Under the pieces are notes generated by a model. It searched no databases and had not been told where the DNA came from. It worked only from the letters and a program-made list of their open reading frames with translations. This document shows, one piece after another, positions 35,943-45,507 of a stretch of DNA of 64,000 bases; the stretch's first letter is position 1, and every line of letters begins with the position of its first letter. The position numbers were made by a program, and so were the translations under genes. The stretch is from Algoriphagus formosus. Lineage in GTDB: Bacteria > Bacteroidota > Bacteroidia > Cytophagales > Cyclobacteriaceae. The stretch lies in assembly GCF_002807035.1 (NCBI RefSeq), contig NZ_NIUC01000001.1, positions 558,001 through 622,000 on the forward strand. Direction: 5' to 3'.

Positions 35943-36036
35943 ATAATGCTAATTCACGGGATAAATTAAGGCTGCAAGATAGTAAAAAGGCCCTGCTTTT
36001 GAAAAGTTAATTCCAAAGTCAATCAGGTTGGATCAA

Positions 36037-37053
36037 TCAATACCATTGACCTATTTTTCGGTTTTGGAGATTAAATATGGAGCTACCTCTGTACTCGACT
36101 CCATTGTGCATGTGTTTCATCACCACTCCGCATCCTGCGATTTTGCATCGCTTGGTCCCCGGGATCCGAATTGCTAGCCCTACTTGCATGCCATAGACAC
36201 GTTGGTCAAGCTCCTGAAATTCAGAAAAATCGGAGGCAGAATAAGTAAAACTCCTAATATCCATTGAGCCTTTAATGAAAAGTTTGGTGTACTCTGAAAA
36301 ATCCCTTTCCAGCCGGAGCCCAATTCCAAATGCAGGCTGATCTGCTACTGCCAATCGAGGGGTGTAATTTGGGTTTTGAGTCAAACTGGGATTGACAAAA
36401 TTTTTGATATTTAAATTACCAAAGTCGGCCTCAGCGATCAATCGCCAAGGATAAATCTGCCGAACTCGCTGTCTTAGCTCAGATTGCATGTAAAGATTAG
36501 CAGATGCATATCTTCTATATCGCCATTGTAAATACTTCGCCCGACGATTTGCATCCCAAAGGACTAAACCCACCGTGCCATAAAAGCGGGTGGCTTGGTA
36601 GCTTGCCCCTTCGAAAGGAAATTCAAAATTTCCGCCAACCATAGGTTTGATATTCCCCCACTCCATACCATATCCCCCTCCGATTGTAAGAAGATTGAAT
36701 AAATTCACTCGCACTCCTGCATTTAAAACGGGGAAGACCCAATCTGAGCCCTTCATAGCCAATGGATTTTCTTCAGAAATATCGAGCGGCTCATCAAAAT
36801 TTTGAAACTGGGTGAGCGGATACAAATCTGGATTTGGTGAGAAAAAATCGGTTGAAAACTGCTGATATCCAGCTCCTGTGGATATTTCCAGTGCAAACTG
36901 CTCCAAAACGTTTCTAAAAGCGTTTCCTACTGCAGATTCACTTTTTGGGTTCTTGGCTTTACGGCTAATCCCAAAAATATCTTCCTCTTGGGCAAAAGCA
37001 GACCCAAAAACCAAAATTAGAAAGCATAGTAGTAGCGTCTTCTTTTGCATCAT
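36037..37053 (-). CDS. putative outer-membrane protein of unknown function
   Basis: This 338-aa protein has a signal peptide (LLLCFLILVFGSAFAQ). From residue 55 on it is rich in alternating aromatic/hydrophobic strands (VRVNLFNLLTIGGGYGMEWG, FYGTVGLVLWD, YGMQVGLAIRIPGTKRC) as in outer-membrane barrels. Two Cys near the C terminus (KRCKIAGCGVVMKH) may form a disulphide. I do not recognise a family. Two ATG codons at 37053 and 37050 are both possible starts. It is followed, after 94 bp, by gyrA on the same strand. Confidence 0.7.
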   Translation of the reverse strand: MMQKKTLLLCFLILVFGSAFAQEEDIFGISRKAKNPKSESAVGNAFRNVLEQFALEISTGAGYQQFSTDFFSPNPDLYPLTQFQNFDEPLDISEENPLAMKGSDWVFPVLNAGVRVNLFNLLTIGGGYGMEWGNIKPMVGGNFEFPFEGASYQATRFYGTVGLVLWDANRRAKYLQWRYRRYASANLYMQSELRQRVRQIYPWRLIAEADFGNLNIKNFVNPSLTQNPNYTPRLAVADQPAFGIGLRLERDFSEYTKLFIKGSMDIRSFTYSASDFSEFQELDQRVYGMQVGLAIRIPGTKRCKIAGCGVVMKHMHNGVEYRGSSIFNLQNRKIGQWY

Positions 37054-37095
37054 AAGGCAATAACGAATTGAATCAAAGTATGGTGTGAATATATA

Positions 37096-37119
37096 AAAAA
37101 AGCCTCCCAGAAGGAGGCT
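37096..37119 (-). terminator. intrinsic terminator of the gene at 37142
   Basis: AGCCTCC (37101-37107) pairs with GGAGGCT (37113-37119). On the minus strand it is followed by a T run, placed about 20 bp after the stop of the gene at 37142-37657. Confidence 0.8.
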
Positions 37120-37141
37120 TTAAATCAATTATGAAATTGAA

Positions 37142-37657
37142 TTATTTTCCGTCTTCAGCTGCTTCACCGTCCTCAGCAGGAGCTGCTGCTGCTTTCATCT
37201 CTTCAATCATTGCATCTAGTTTCTCTTTTACAGCTGGATCTTCTTTAATAGCTCCTAGCACTTTGTTGTAAACAGAAACAGAGATTACATCGCTGTCAGT
37301 GATCAGGTTAGTCTTGTAGTCAACAACACTTTGCTGAAGACCGCCTTGAAAATCCAAAATAGCTTGGTAAGCGGCTTTTTCTTCGTCTGTGACATTTGCC
37401 TCAGCCATTTTCGCTTCATCTCCCCAAGCAGCTTTGATTTCATTGTATCGAGCACCGCCGTCAATCACCTCATTATTGAGAATCATATTACGAAGCTCTT
37501 CCGTTTTTTGCTCTACATACTGTGAAGTCATTACCTCTACAGTTGCATATTGTGTTAATTCCTCATCAGTCACGGGTCCTTCAGTTGCCTCTTGTCCGAA
37601 GGACATAAAAGCAACAAACGCTACAAAAAACGTAGAAAGCAGAGTCTTTTTAATCAT
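37142..37657 (-). CDS. exported helical protein of unknown function
   Basis: This 171-aa protein has a signal peptide (cleavage after FMSFGQ, about residue 22). The mature part is acidic and mainly helical, with an Ala/Glu-rich C terminus (EEMKAAAAPAEDGEAAEDGK). I do not recognise a family; it resembles small periplasmic Bacteroidota proteins annotated as hypothetical. It is monocistronic with its own terminator, and rpe lies upstream on the same strand. Confidence 0.7.
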   Translation of the reverse strand: MIKKTLLSTFFVAFVAFMSFGQEATEGPVTDEELTQYATVEVMTSQYVEQKTEELRNMILNNEVIDGGARYNEIKAAWGDEAKMAEANVTDEEKAAYQAILDFQGGLQQSVVDYKTNLITDSDVISVSVYNKVLGAIKEDPAVKEKLDAMIEEMKAAAAPAEDGEAAEDGK

Positions 37658-37761
37658 GATTAGTCGTTTGGTTAGTTACAAGATTGCAAAAAAACAGTCA
37701 AGGCTCAAAAAATCAAGGAAACCGTTGATATTTTAGAATTTTTATGACAAATGGTCAATTA

Positions 37762-38412
37762 TCAAGCTCTTTTGAGCATAGCAATTGTTTCTTTCGGAGA
37801 TTCTGAGTTGAAAACAAAACTACCGGCTACCAAAATATCAGCTCCTGCATCTTTCAGTTTTTGGGCATTATTTAAAGAAACGCCTCCATCTATTTCAATT
37901 TGGGTGTTACTCCCCTTTTGTATGATCAATTCCTTTAATTTACTCACCTTGGAGTAAGTGTTTTCAATGAATTTTTGCCCTCCGAAACCAGGGTTGACGG
38001 ACATCACACAAACCAAATCAATTAAATCTAAGGTGTCAGTCAATAATTCAACTGAGGTATGCGGGTTAATTGCTACCCCCGCTTTAGCACCCAGATCATG
38101 AATAGCCTGAAGTGTTCGATGTAGATGATCACAGGCCTCGTAGTGCACTGATATGTTTGCAGCTCCGGCATTTCTAAACGCCTCCAAGTATCGGTCTGGC
38201 TCTACAATCATCAAATGTACATCCAGTGGCTTTTTGGCATGACGATGAATGGCTTCTGTCACAGGAAGCCCAAAAGATATATTGGGAACGAAGACACCAT
38301 CCATAATATCGACATGGATATAGTCTGCTTCCGAGTCATTGAGCATTTCTACGGCAGACTGAATATTTGCAAAATCAGCAGCTAAAATGGATGGGGCAAT
38401 TTCTAAAGACAT
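37762..38412 (-). CDS. rpe: ribulose-phosphate 3-epimerase
   Basis: This 216-aa TIM-barrel enzyme interconverts ribulose-5-phosphate and xylulose-5-phosphate. The family signatures IAPSILAADFANI, HVDIMDGVFVPNISFG (about residues 32-47), DVHLMIVEP, VMSVNPGFGGQKFIE (about 137-151) and EIDGGVSL are all present, with metal ligands His32, Asp34, His66 and Asp173-type residues in place. It works in the pentose phosphate pathway, which also receives xylulose-5-phosphate from the xyl operon at 55929-60422. The S8 protease gene lies 17 bp upstream. Confidence 0.97.
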   Translation of the reverse strand: MSLEIAPSILAADFANIQSAVEMLNDSEADYIHVDIMDGVFVPNISFGLPVTEAIHRHAKKPLDVHLMIVEPDRYLEAFRNAGAANISVHYEACDHLHRTLQAIHDLGAKAGVAINPHTSVELLTDTLDLIDLVCVMSVNPGFGGQKFIENTYSKVSKLKELIIQKGSNTQIEIDGGVSLNNAQKLKDAGADILVAGSFVFNSESPKETIAMLKRA

Positions 38413-38429
38413 TGAAAAGCGTAATTTGA

Positions 38430-40088
38430 TTAAAGGCGGATTAACTTTTGCTGTTTGATAAGCTTTCTGTCCTGCATTTGGATAATATACATACCGGGTC
38501 TAATTCCTTCTAGCTGCAACTCATAAGGGTCTTTTGCAGTATTGCGAGATAGATTCTGATTTTGAAGGGTTTTTCCGTTGAGGTCAATCAATGAAAACTC
38601 AGCTGATAAACTTGACCCAAAATAAATGGTCAACTTGTTTCCTTCCATGGGATTTGGAAAGACTTTCCAAGGGATAATTTCACCATTTTCTTCTACTGAA
38701 AGGATTTCTCCGTAAAGAGCTTCTCGGAAGTTTGGAATTCCATACCCCAAAAGATTGTCTGGATTTTCATATTGAGAGGCGCTTCGAAGAAGATTTTCTA
38801 TTAGTTCCGCCCGAGTCCATTCAGGCTTAGCTTGCCACAAACCTGCTGCTAAGGCGGTGATTTGCGGAGCAGAAAAAGAAGTCCCGTTGGCAAAACCCAC
38901 GTTTCCATTACTTCTCAAAAGCGCTACTCCATTGCCAAAAGCTGCCAAGTCTGGTTTGATCCTTCCATCACCTGTAGGGCCTCTTGAACTGAAATTTGAA
39001 ACCTCCAAGCTTTGATTAACCGATCCAATAGCCAATACATTTGGAGAATCTGCAGGAGCAAGAATTGAAGGCTCAGATGGCCCATAATTCCCCACGCTAT
39101 TAACTACCAAGATTCCTTTGCTGGAAGCAATGTTTGCCGCTTGAGTAATTACAGCAGTTTTCCCATCCAATTGTCCTGAACTGTAATTCATCTCCGGATC
39201 ATCAAAATCATAATAACCCAAGGAACTATTGATGATATCTACTCCAATGGAATCCGCATATTCAGCAGCTCGAAGCCAGTTATACTCTTCAATTCTGTAC
39301 TCGGTTGCTACCTCCTCAGTCATGGCCAAGAAGTATTCTGCCTCTGGAGCACCGGCGATAAAACTTTCAGTTTCTACCGCAGCTATTAAAGAAAGGACAT
39401 TCGTACCATGCTGATTGTCGGTAAATACATTTTGATTCCAAGGTCTGACAAAGTCTTTTTGCGCAACAAGTTGATTATTGCTCAGCAAGTGAGATAAGGG
39501 ACTGGCATTATCTGTACCAGGAAAACCTGCATCAAAAACGGCAATCCTAATTCCTTTTCCCTTAAAGCCTTCCTCATGCATAAAATCAATTCCAAGAAGA
39601 CTATTTTGAAAATCTGAAGGCAATTCTTGTGCAGCAAGTGTTCGCTCAGCTTTTCCTCCTGGAGGGCAAACCTTTGCGGTAGCACTTACAAAAAGTCTTC
39701 TTCCGATTCGTGCATTTGGATTTGGAATGTATCCTTTCCCCACCAACTCCACTTTTTCTACAAATGGAAGCTCTGCTATTGACTTCGCTCCCTCCATATC
39801 TGTCACAATCAAGGAGGCATTAAGCCATTTTGATTGATAAAGAATGTAATGCGAAAGCTGGTAAACTTCATCAACGTAGCGCTGAGTTACCGGCAGATCA
39901 GTACTGTCTACAGCAACGCCTTCTTTCGCTCTTCGAAGCAAAGCCCGATCTGTCAAAAAATCTTGAGGCTGATCTAGATTTAAGCCATCCTGAGGCTTGT
40001 ACTTATAAAAAACAGCATAGCGATCTTGTGCCTCCACCAAAAATGGCAAAAGCCAAAGCGATACCACACAGATTAATAGCCTATTCAT
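38430..40088 (-). CDS. subtilisin-family (S8) peptidase with type IX secretion C-terminal domain
   Basis: This 552-aa exported serine protease has a signal peptide (ending VEAQ), then an inhibitor-like prodomain. The catalytic triad is intact: Asp in IAVFDAGFPG (about residue 186), His in NQHGTNVLSL (about 226) and Ser in GTSFSAPQ (about 403). The C-terminal 80 residues, beginning VFPNPMEGNKL and ending KLIRL, form a type A sorting domain used by the type IX secretion system, so it should be surface-exposed or released. It overlaps the lipoprotein gene at 40081 by 8 bp. Confidence 0.95.
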   Translation of the reverse strand: MNRLLICVVSLWLLPFLVEAQDRYAVFYKYKPQDGLNLDQPQDFLTDRALLRRAKEGVAVDSTDLPVTQRYVDEVYQLSHYILYQSKWLNASLIVTDMEGAKSIAELPFVEKVELVGKGYIPNPNARIGRRLFVSATAKVCPPGGKAERTLAAQELPSDFQNSLLGIDFMHEEGFKGKGIRIAVFDAGFPGTDNASPLSHLLSNNQLVAQKDFVRPWNQNVFTDNQHGTNVLSLIAAVETESFIAGAPEAEYFLAMTEEVATEYRIEEYNWLRAAEYADSIGVDIINSSLGYYDFDDPEMNYSSGQLDGKTAVITQAANIASSKGILVVNSVGNYGPSEPSILAPADSPNVLAIGSVNQSLEVSNFSSRGPTGDGRIKPDLAAFGNGVALLRSNGNVGFANGTSFSAPQITALAAGLWQAKPEWTRAELIENLLRSASQYENPDNLLGYGIPNFREALYGEILSVEENGEIIPWKVFPNPMEGNKLTIYFGSSLSAEFSLIDLNGKTLQNQNLSRNTAKDPYELQLEGIRPGMYIIQMQDRKLIKQQKLIRL

Positions 40089-40749
40089 TACCGTAAGTTA
40101 TTAATTTCATATTCAAAAATCTACCAGAATCTATTAGCTGTTCTCCAAGACAATCGTTTCTTGAACAATAAGTTAACACTTCTGAATACCTTTCTGTTAA
40201 ACCAACCCCCTTCTGAAAAACATCATAACGAATATCCCGAAAGGTAATCAGGTCATCTTCGTTTTCTTGTAGCACCCGGATTTGTTCAGCGCTAGTCCCG
40301 GAGGATTCCTGAATCAACTCAAATTCATCCTGTTCAGCTCCACGATATAAATTTCCATTCCAGATCAACCCTTCTTTAGGAGGAAAGGCAAGGATGACAA
40401 TTGGCTGGTTGTTAAGATTCATAACCAAATTATTATCCCTGATTACTATTGTATAGTCAACTTCAACCTGCCAGTTTATCTGATCAAGAGATCGTTCTCT
40501 TTGGACAATAAAAACCTGTTCGCCAGCATCATTTACAAATAAACTGCGGATACGATCCTTCAAAAAGTATTGACTATCCTCGAAGTCATTCTCACCAAAA
40601 TACGTTCGCTCTGATACTTCATAAACCCAGAAATTTCCAATGAACAAAGGAAAGTAATCCAAGCCAGGATCAACTTGCGGATTTTCTACCTCTCTTTCAC
40701 AGGAGAGTAGAATTAAAAAAAGAAAAACAAATGGTAGTTTTTTCATCAT
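40081..40749 (-). CDS. lipoprotein of unknown function
   Basis: This 222-aa protein has a lipoprotein signal peptide (PFVFLFLILLSC, lipobox Cys about residue 17). The mature part is mixed beta with ILAFPPKEGLIWNGNLY in the middle and two Cys near the end (LTYCSRNDCLG). I do not recognise a family. Its 3' end overlaps the 5' end of the subtilase gene by 8 bp, so the two are co-transcribed and may work together at the cell surface. Starts at 40749 and 40746 are both possible. Confidence 0.75.
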   Translation of the reverse strand: MMKKLPFVFLFLILLSCEREVENPQVDPGLDYFPLFIGNFWVYEVSERTYFGENDFEDSQYFLKDRIRSLFVNDAGEQVFIVQRERSLDQINWQVEVDYTIVIRDNNLVMNLNNQPIVILAFPPKEGLIWNGNLYRGAEQDEFELIQESSGTSAEQIRVLQENEDDLITFRDIRYDVFQKGVGLTERYSEVLTYCSRNDCLGEQLIDSGRFLNMKLITYGNE

Positions 40750-40863
40750 TATCAGAACCCTAAATTACTGGTTTTACTTCAATTTTATCCAAAATCAAAT
40801 TTGAAAGGCAGAAATGGAAGCAAAACTGTCATCATTGGTTAACTTAGCCAAAAATTTTATTTA

Positions 40864-41484
40864 ATGGCTCTTAGTATTTTCGTAAAGATCAGCGGCGTAA
40901 CCAACTTAAGTGATGCAAGGTATTGCGCAGGAATGTTTGTAGATCTATTAGGTTTTGATTTACAGGAAACCTCAGATAAGTTCGTTTCACCAACTCAATT
41001 TCAGGAGATTTCAGGATGGGTTTCGGGTGTTGATTTTTGCGGGGAGTTTGGAAATGATTCTTTAGAAACCTTACAGGAAAAACTCAAAAAATACCCCGAG
41101 ATTTCGTGGATTCAACACAATAAGTTGGAGACGTTACTTCAATTTGACTCTGAAAAATATCAATTGATCTTTCAGGCAGATCTCAGTGAAGTCAGGCATA
41201 TTGAAGAAGAGCTCGCAGAAGAAATTTCTAATCAGAATCTTCACTTATTGCTTTCAGTTGATCAAACTGAATTGAACACTGATCAGAAGGAATCCATCAG
41301 ATCCATTTCTAAAAACGCTAAGGTCATATTAGCCGGAGGTATTAGTCCGTTTAATGTAAAATCAACCGTTTCTGAATTGGGTTTATTTGGTATTGCTCTT
41401 GAAGGAGGGGAAGAAATAAAGCCAGGGCTCAAAGATTTTGATACCCTGGCGGAAATTCTAGAGGAGTTGGAATTAGAAGATTAA
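40864..41484 (+). CDS. TrpF-like TIM-barrel protein lacking catalytic residues
   Basis: This 206-aa protein resembles phosphoribosylanthranilate isomerase at both ends: VKISGVTNLSDARYCAGMFVDLLGF at the N terminus and ILAGGISPFNV near residue 158, where TrpF has its phosphate-site loop. In active TrpF the first segment reads KICG, with Cys as the general base; here it is Ser10. The usual LLDS acid (Asp) segment reads LLLSVD, and the GGTG loop is missing. It is therefore probably a degenerate paralogue, not a working TrpF. No other trp biosynthesis gene is nearby. It converges on the aldo/keto reductase gene. Confidence 0.65.
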   Translation: MALSIFVKISGVTNLSDARYCAGMFVDLLGFDLQETSDKFVSPTQFQEISGWVSGVDFCGEFGNDSLETLQEKLKKYPEISWIQHNKLETLLQFDSEKYQLIFQADLSEVRHIEEELAEEISNQNLHLLLSVDQTELNTDQKESIRSISKNAKVILAGGISPFNVKSTVSELGLFGIALEGGEEIKPGLKDFDTLAEILEELELED

Positions 41485-41493
41485 AATTCTCGA

Positions 41494-42441
41494 TTACTCC
41501 CAAAGATCTGAAAGATTGTAAGGGCTACTTCCTTGAGTAAAGAATGTGCCATCAACAAATCGGTGACTGATTCCGATATCTTTGAGCTCCATCATATCAT
41601 GATCATCTAGTTTAATATCAGCAGCCTTCAGATTTTCGGTTATTCGTGATTGATTTACTGATTTTGGGATCACCACAATATTTCGAGCAATCGACCATGC
41701 GATCAGCACCTGTCCCTCAGAAACACCATGCTTTTTAGCAATTTCCTTTACTACCGGATTTGAAAGTAATTTCGGATCATTTTTATGCTTTTCAGCTCTC
41801 GAATCAGGCGAGCCTAAAGGGCTATATGCCGTCAACAGGATATGGTTTTCCCTGCAAAACTTAACCAATTTGTCCTGAGGTAAGAATGGATGCATTTCAA
41901 TTTGATTCATTTCAGGTGATTCTCCCCCCATATCCAGAAGCTCCTGAAGCTTGCGGCTATTAAAATTGGACACACCAATATGTTTGGTTTTGCCAAGTGC
42001 TTTTTGTTCCTGCATAGCTGACCATGTCTGAGTAAGCGGAACATCCTTATAGGTAAAGAACTCTTCTCTTAGCGTCGCAAAACCAACTCCATGCTTGAAA
42101 GCAATTGGCCAATGAACTAGGTATAAATCCAAGTGATCAAGTCCGAGGTCTTGAAGGGTTTTATCCAAAGCAGGTCCTACATCCTCAAGCCTATGTGAAT
42201 CATTCCATAATTTAGATGTGATAAATACCTCTGACCGGGTGACAATTTTATCAGCAATTGCATCTGCCAACCCCTCTCCAACTTCTTTCTCATTTCCATA
42301 AATAGCCGCACAGTCAATATGTCGGTAACCAGCTTCGAGTGCCCAGTAGACCGCCTGACGTACTTCTCCTGGTTTGCTTTTCCAAGTACCAAGACCCAGA
42401 ATAGGCATGGTATCTCCGTTTTTAAAAGTGACTTTTTGCAT
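41494..42441 (-). CDS. aldo/keto reductase
   Basis: The ATG at 42441 is preferred to one eight codons upstream. The 315-aa NADPH-dependent reductase has the complete tetrad: Asp43 and Tyr48 (HIDCAAIYGNE), Lys77 (FITSKLWN) and His110 (LYLVHWP). IPKSVNQSRITEN near the C terminus is the coenzyme-binding segment. The eukaryote-like AKR type (aldose reductase group) is suggested by GDTMPILGLGTWKS. The substrate is probably an aldehyde or sugar; not identifiable from sequence. Confidence 0.95.
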   Translation of the reverse strand: MQKVTFKNGDTMPILGLGTWKSKPGEVRQAVYWALEAGYRHIDCAAIYGNEKEVGEGLADAIADKIVTRSEVFITSKLWNDSHRLEDVGPALDKTLQDLGLDHLDLYLVHWPIAFKHGVGFATLREEFFTYKDVPLTQTWSAMQEQKALGKTKHIGVSNFNSRKLQELLDMGGESPEMNQIEMHPFLPQDKLVKFCRENHILLTAYSPLGSPDSRAEKHKNDPKLLSNPVVKEIAKKHGVSEGQVLIAWSIARNIVVIPKSVNQSRITENLKAADIKLDDHDMMELKDIGISHRFVDGTFFTQGSSPYNLSDLWE

Positions 42442-42501
42442 TTGATGTTGTTTGATGGAGTTCAAAATTTGAATAATCGTAATTTACTAAAAAAACGAAG
42501 G

Positions 42502-43905
42502 TCAATCGGTCCTTGTTTCCAGATATCTTTTGAATTGGTTCATTACCCAAAGATGGAAGCGTGCCTGCGTATTTAAATAAACTATCCAAGGAAGACGGGG
42601 AACGAACTCATGGATAGCGGACAGAATATAGTCTCCACCTAGGACACCTCTAAATTCCAACCATCCATAATCAAAGCGCTTCACTAGCCAGCCTCCCGTA
42701 ATATAAAACAACTGGCGCTCCTGATCACTGCGATCAGGAATCATGGTAAGCTGAAGCATGGGTTTCTTTCCCCAAAGCAAATGAAATCCAATATCACCTC
42801 TCTCAGTCCTTTTTCCATTGATGAGAAATTTAAAAAAGCTAGGCAACCATAAATTATATCGGTTTGCAACCCAGGCAGCAGAATGACCATTTTTATTACT
42901 CATTCGTTGAATGCTTCTAACCGTGTTTTTCATCCCCTTCTTGGGGTAAAACTTGGGTAGATTTGGCCTTTGATCAGATTCCAAAGCCTCTTTGACAGAC
43001 TCTTCATAGGAGATATACTGAAGCTCTTTTAAATCAAATGCCTTTTTGGGATCAACCTTTAAGGTATGTACCAAGCTTTCAACCAAAGGAGACACCAGCT
43101 GTGGCGGGCTATCCCCAAACAAGCCAACCCAAAACTTGGATAGCCCCAAGGAAAAAACAGGAACAGAGAAAATTATTCGCTTTTTCCCCAAAGCCGTGGC
43201 GGTTTTTGCCAGCATGGATTTATAGGTTAAAACTTCAGCACCTCCGATATCTATAGCCCGGCCATAAGCATCCTCATTGCCAATGCATGTATCGATAATT
43301 TGAAGTGTATTTCGCAGGGAAATTGGCTGTGTCTCCGATTCAGTCCATTGTGGACACATCAATACAGGCAATCGAGTCACCAAGTTTTTGATCATATCAA
43401 AACTCGAGCCTCCCGGCCCTACAATAATGGATGCCCTCAAGGCCGTAAGAGCAGCTGACCTAGAACCTAATGTATGCTCAACTTCGAGACGGCTTCTTAA
43501 ATGCCTTGATAAGGTACTTTCTGGTTCATCAGGTATCAGACCACCTAGATAAATGATTTGCTTCACATGGTTGATATCCGCAGCTCTGCTGAAATTATCC
43601 GCTAAAAGCAGGTCTGTATCCTCAAAACTTCCCTGATTGAGCCTTGTGGAAGCATTCATCGAATGGACCAAATAAATGGCGACATCTACTCCTTTCAGAG
43701 CCTCCACCGTGGATGAAATCGAATAGAGCTCTACTTGTCTCCATTCTACTTCCGGGTAAGGGTTCTTTTTTACTTTTCGACGGCTTAAACCGATGATTTT
43801 GTACTTGTGCTTGTATTTTTCGATAAACCAACTCCCAATGTAACCTCCTGCTCCTGCTATGGCGACGGTAATTCGAGTATCTGATTGGGAGCTGTCTTCG
43901 TGCAT
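42502..43905 (-). CDS. SDR-family protein with DUF2867 C-terminal domain
   Basis: This 467-aa protein has an N-terminal atypical SDR Rossmann domain (AIAGAGGYIGSWFIEKY, about residues 15-31; IYLVHSMN; YLGGLIPDE). From about residue 310 it has a second domain with RGDIGFHLLWGKKPMLQLTMIPDRS and FRGVLGGDYILSAIHEFVPRLPWIVYL, matching DUF2867. Such proteins are conserved in Bacteroidota and Proteobacteria with no fixed function; a lipid or quinone-related role is often guessed. It lies 53 bp downstream of the Gfo/Idh/MocA lipoprotein gene on the same strand. Confidence 0.85.
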   Translation of the reverse strand: MHEDSSQSDTRITVAIAGAGGYIGSWFIEKYKHKYKIIGLSRRKVKKNPYPEVEWRQVELYSISSTVEALKGVDVAIYLVHSMNASTRLNQGSFEDTDLLLADNFSRAADINHVKQIIYLGGLIPDEPESTLSRHLRSRLEVEHTLGSRSAALTALRASIIVGPGGSSFDMIKNLVTRLPVLMCPQWTESETQPISLRNTLQIIDTCIGNEDAYGRAIDIGGAEVLTYKSMLAKTATALGKKRIIFSVPVFSLGLSKFWVGLFGDSPPQLVSPLVESLVHTLKVDPKKAFDLKELQYISYEESVKEALESDQRPNLPKFYPKKGMKNTVRSIQRMSNKNGHSAAWVANRYNLWLPSFFKFLINGKRTERGDIGFHLLWGKKPMLQLTMIPDRSDQERQLFYITGGWLVKRFDYGWLEFRGVLGGDYILSAIHEFVPRLPWIVYLNTQARFHLWVMNQFKRYLETRTD

Positions 43906-43958
43906 AAAAGTAGATTTGATTATAAAACTAATTCAAATCCAGTCTGTTTTCGATTTTT

Positions 43959-45335
43959 TTATTTCGATGCATATTCCTTGGCTAAGGTTGTCGTATGATA
44001 CTTGGTAATCATATTCGGCACCTCCCAATCCGGCATAGTTCCTTTTTGATAGTATTCTAAAAATCGTTCTGTAACCTGAGCGAAGTGTGCCTCATGCCCA
44101 TTGTGATAGCGATCAGGAATAATCACCCGATATTCACCATTGCTTGATTCTTCCAAATCAATTCCGGGATAAGTACTTTGGAGCGCGGTTTTGACCGCAT
44201 TTTCCAAATCAGCCAAATTTTCTCCCAAGAGTTGGACATAGAGTTCCGGACGGTAATTTTGCTCTTTTCCCTGTCGGATGACCAAATTGGCTTTAGTCCC
44301 ACGCATCATGCTGTAATGCGTATCCCCTGCCCCTTCAGGTGCCTGAAAATTCCAGATTACACTGACCTTGGCGTGGATTCCCTTGAGCGTGTAATTCATC
44401 TCCCCATTGGAATAGACCTCTAAGGATCCATTTTTGATATCCTTTTGGAGAAAATCCGGAAACTCAGCTTTCGCAGTCACTTGCCGAAATTGCTCCAGGT
44501 TAAGCGGCGTAGCCCATCTTCTAGCCGAAAGCATAGAGACATCAGTGGTATCTACGATTTGATTGGGAAAGGCTTCCCATTGAATCAAATCAACCAAGTG
44601 TGTGGTCACGTCCACAATTCCCTCACCCTCGATTTCCACATCAAAAAACCAGTCGGGTCGGACCAAAGGAACTCCAGAAACATACTTGAAAAAGTGATGC
44701 ACTGACTCCTTGGTAATCGCTGGATTTTCCGGACTTCCTTTCTCCAATTCCCCAAAAACTTCCGGGATTTGAGAAAGCTCTTTTTGAAGAAGGGTGGTGA
44801 TTTCAAAACGCTCGGTCATGATATCATAAACCAGCAAATCCTTCTCTTTGGCAATCGCAAAAGCCTGCTTCAGCTTTTCAAAACCTTGGCGATTAATGAC
44901 CAAAGGCTTGTCGGCATACACATGAATCCCATTTTGCACGGCTTCAAGGATGTAGTCTATTTTTTTATCATTCTTACCCGCTACCATCATCACATTGCCC
45001 GGCTTTTGGGAAATCATCTTTTTTAGGTAATCATCCCCTGCGTAAACTTCCAGGTCCCATGAGGTGGGATTTTCTGGCCTTGTATTGTAAGACTCCAACC
45101 GGTTCAAATGATCTTTCAACTCGTCTCCTGGAGGAGCAAATATGAAAACGGTTGAATCTACTCCCGGATACATGGTCTTATGAATCAATCCGGCATGAAA
45201 ATGCCCGGGATCCAAAGTCATGATTTTTACATTTTGAGAAGTGGATTCTGCCATATTCTTACCAGATTCATTCGAGCCACAAGCGCTGAACAAAAGGGCC
45301 GAAAAGGCCCAGATTGTATAATTTCGTAAATTCAT
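43959..45335 (-). CDS. Gfo/Idh/MocA-family oxidoreductase, lipoprotein
   Basis: This 458-aa protein has a lipoprotein signal (SALLFSACGSNESG, lipobox Cys about 19). The N-terminal half is a Rossmann fold with DPGHFHAGL and the KP-type motif ADKPLV (about residue 140); the C-terminal half is an alpha/beta domain of the putative-oxidoreductase C-terminal type. Such proteins act on sugars or sugar acids with tightly bound NAD(P). Being anchored outside the cytoplasm is unusual for an NAD enzyme and is typical of Bacteroidota carbohydrate clusters. It neighbours a Tat-exported paralogue. Confidence 0.85.
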   Translation of the reverse strand: MNLRNYTIWAFSALLFSACGSNESGKNMAESTSQNVKIMTLDPGHFHAGLIHKTMYPGVDSTVFIFAPPGDELKDHLNRLESYNTRPENPTSWDLEVYAGDDYLKKMISQKPGNVMMVAGKNDKKIDYILEAVQNGIHVYADKPLVINRQGFEKLKQAFAIAKEKDLLVYDIMTERFEITTLLQKELSQIPEVFGELEKGSPENPAITKESVHHFFKYVSGVPLVRPDWFFDVEIEGEGIVDVTTHLVDLIQWEAFPNQIVDTTDVSMLSARRWATPLNLEQFRQVTAKAEFPDFLQKDIKNGSLEVYSNGEMNYTLKGIHAKVSVIWNFQAPEGAGDTHYSMMRGTKANLVIRQGKEQNYRPELYVQLLGENLADLENAVKTALQSTYPGIDLEESSNGEYRVIIPDRYHNGHEAHFAQVTERFLEYYQKGTMPDWEVPNMITKYHTTTLAKEYASK

Positions 45336-45507
45336 CGATTAATTTTTGAATGAATAGATATCATAGAAAAGTAATCCAAATTGCCCTCAAAAGCATCCCA
45401 ATTTCACTAAATTTTAGGTTTTAGGATTTTCATTAATTGATTCCTGACTTGCCAAAGCCGAGAATGAGTAGGGCATGAATTCCCGGACAAAAACCAAAAT
45501 AAGGATG

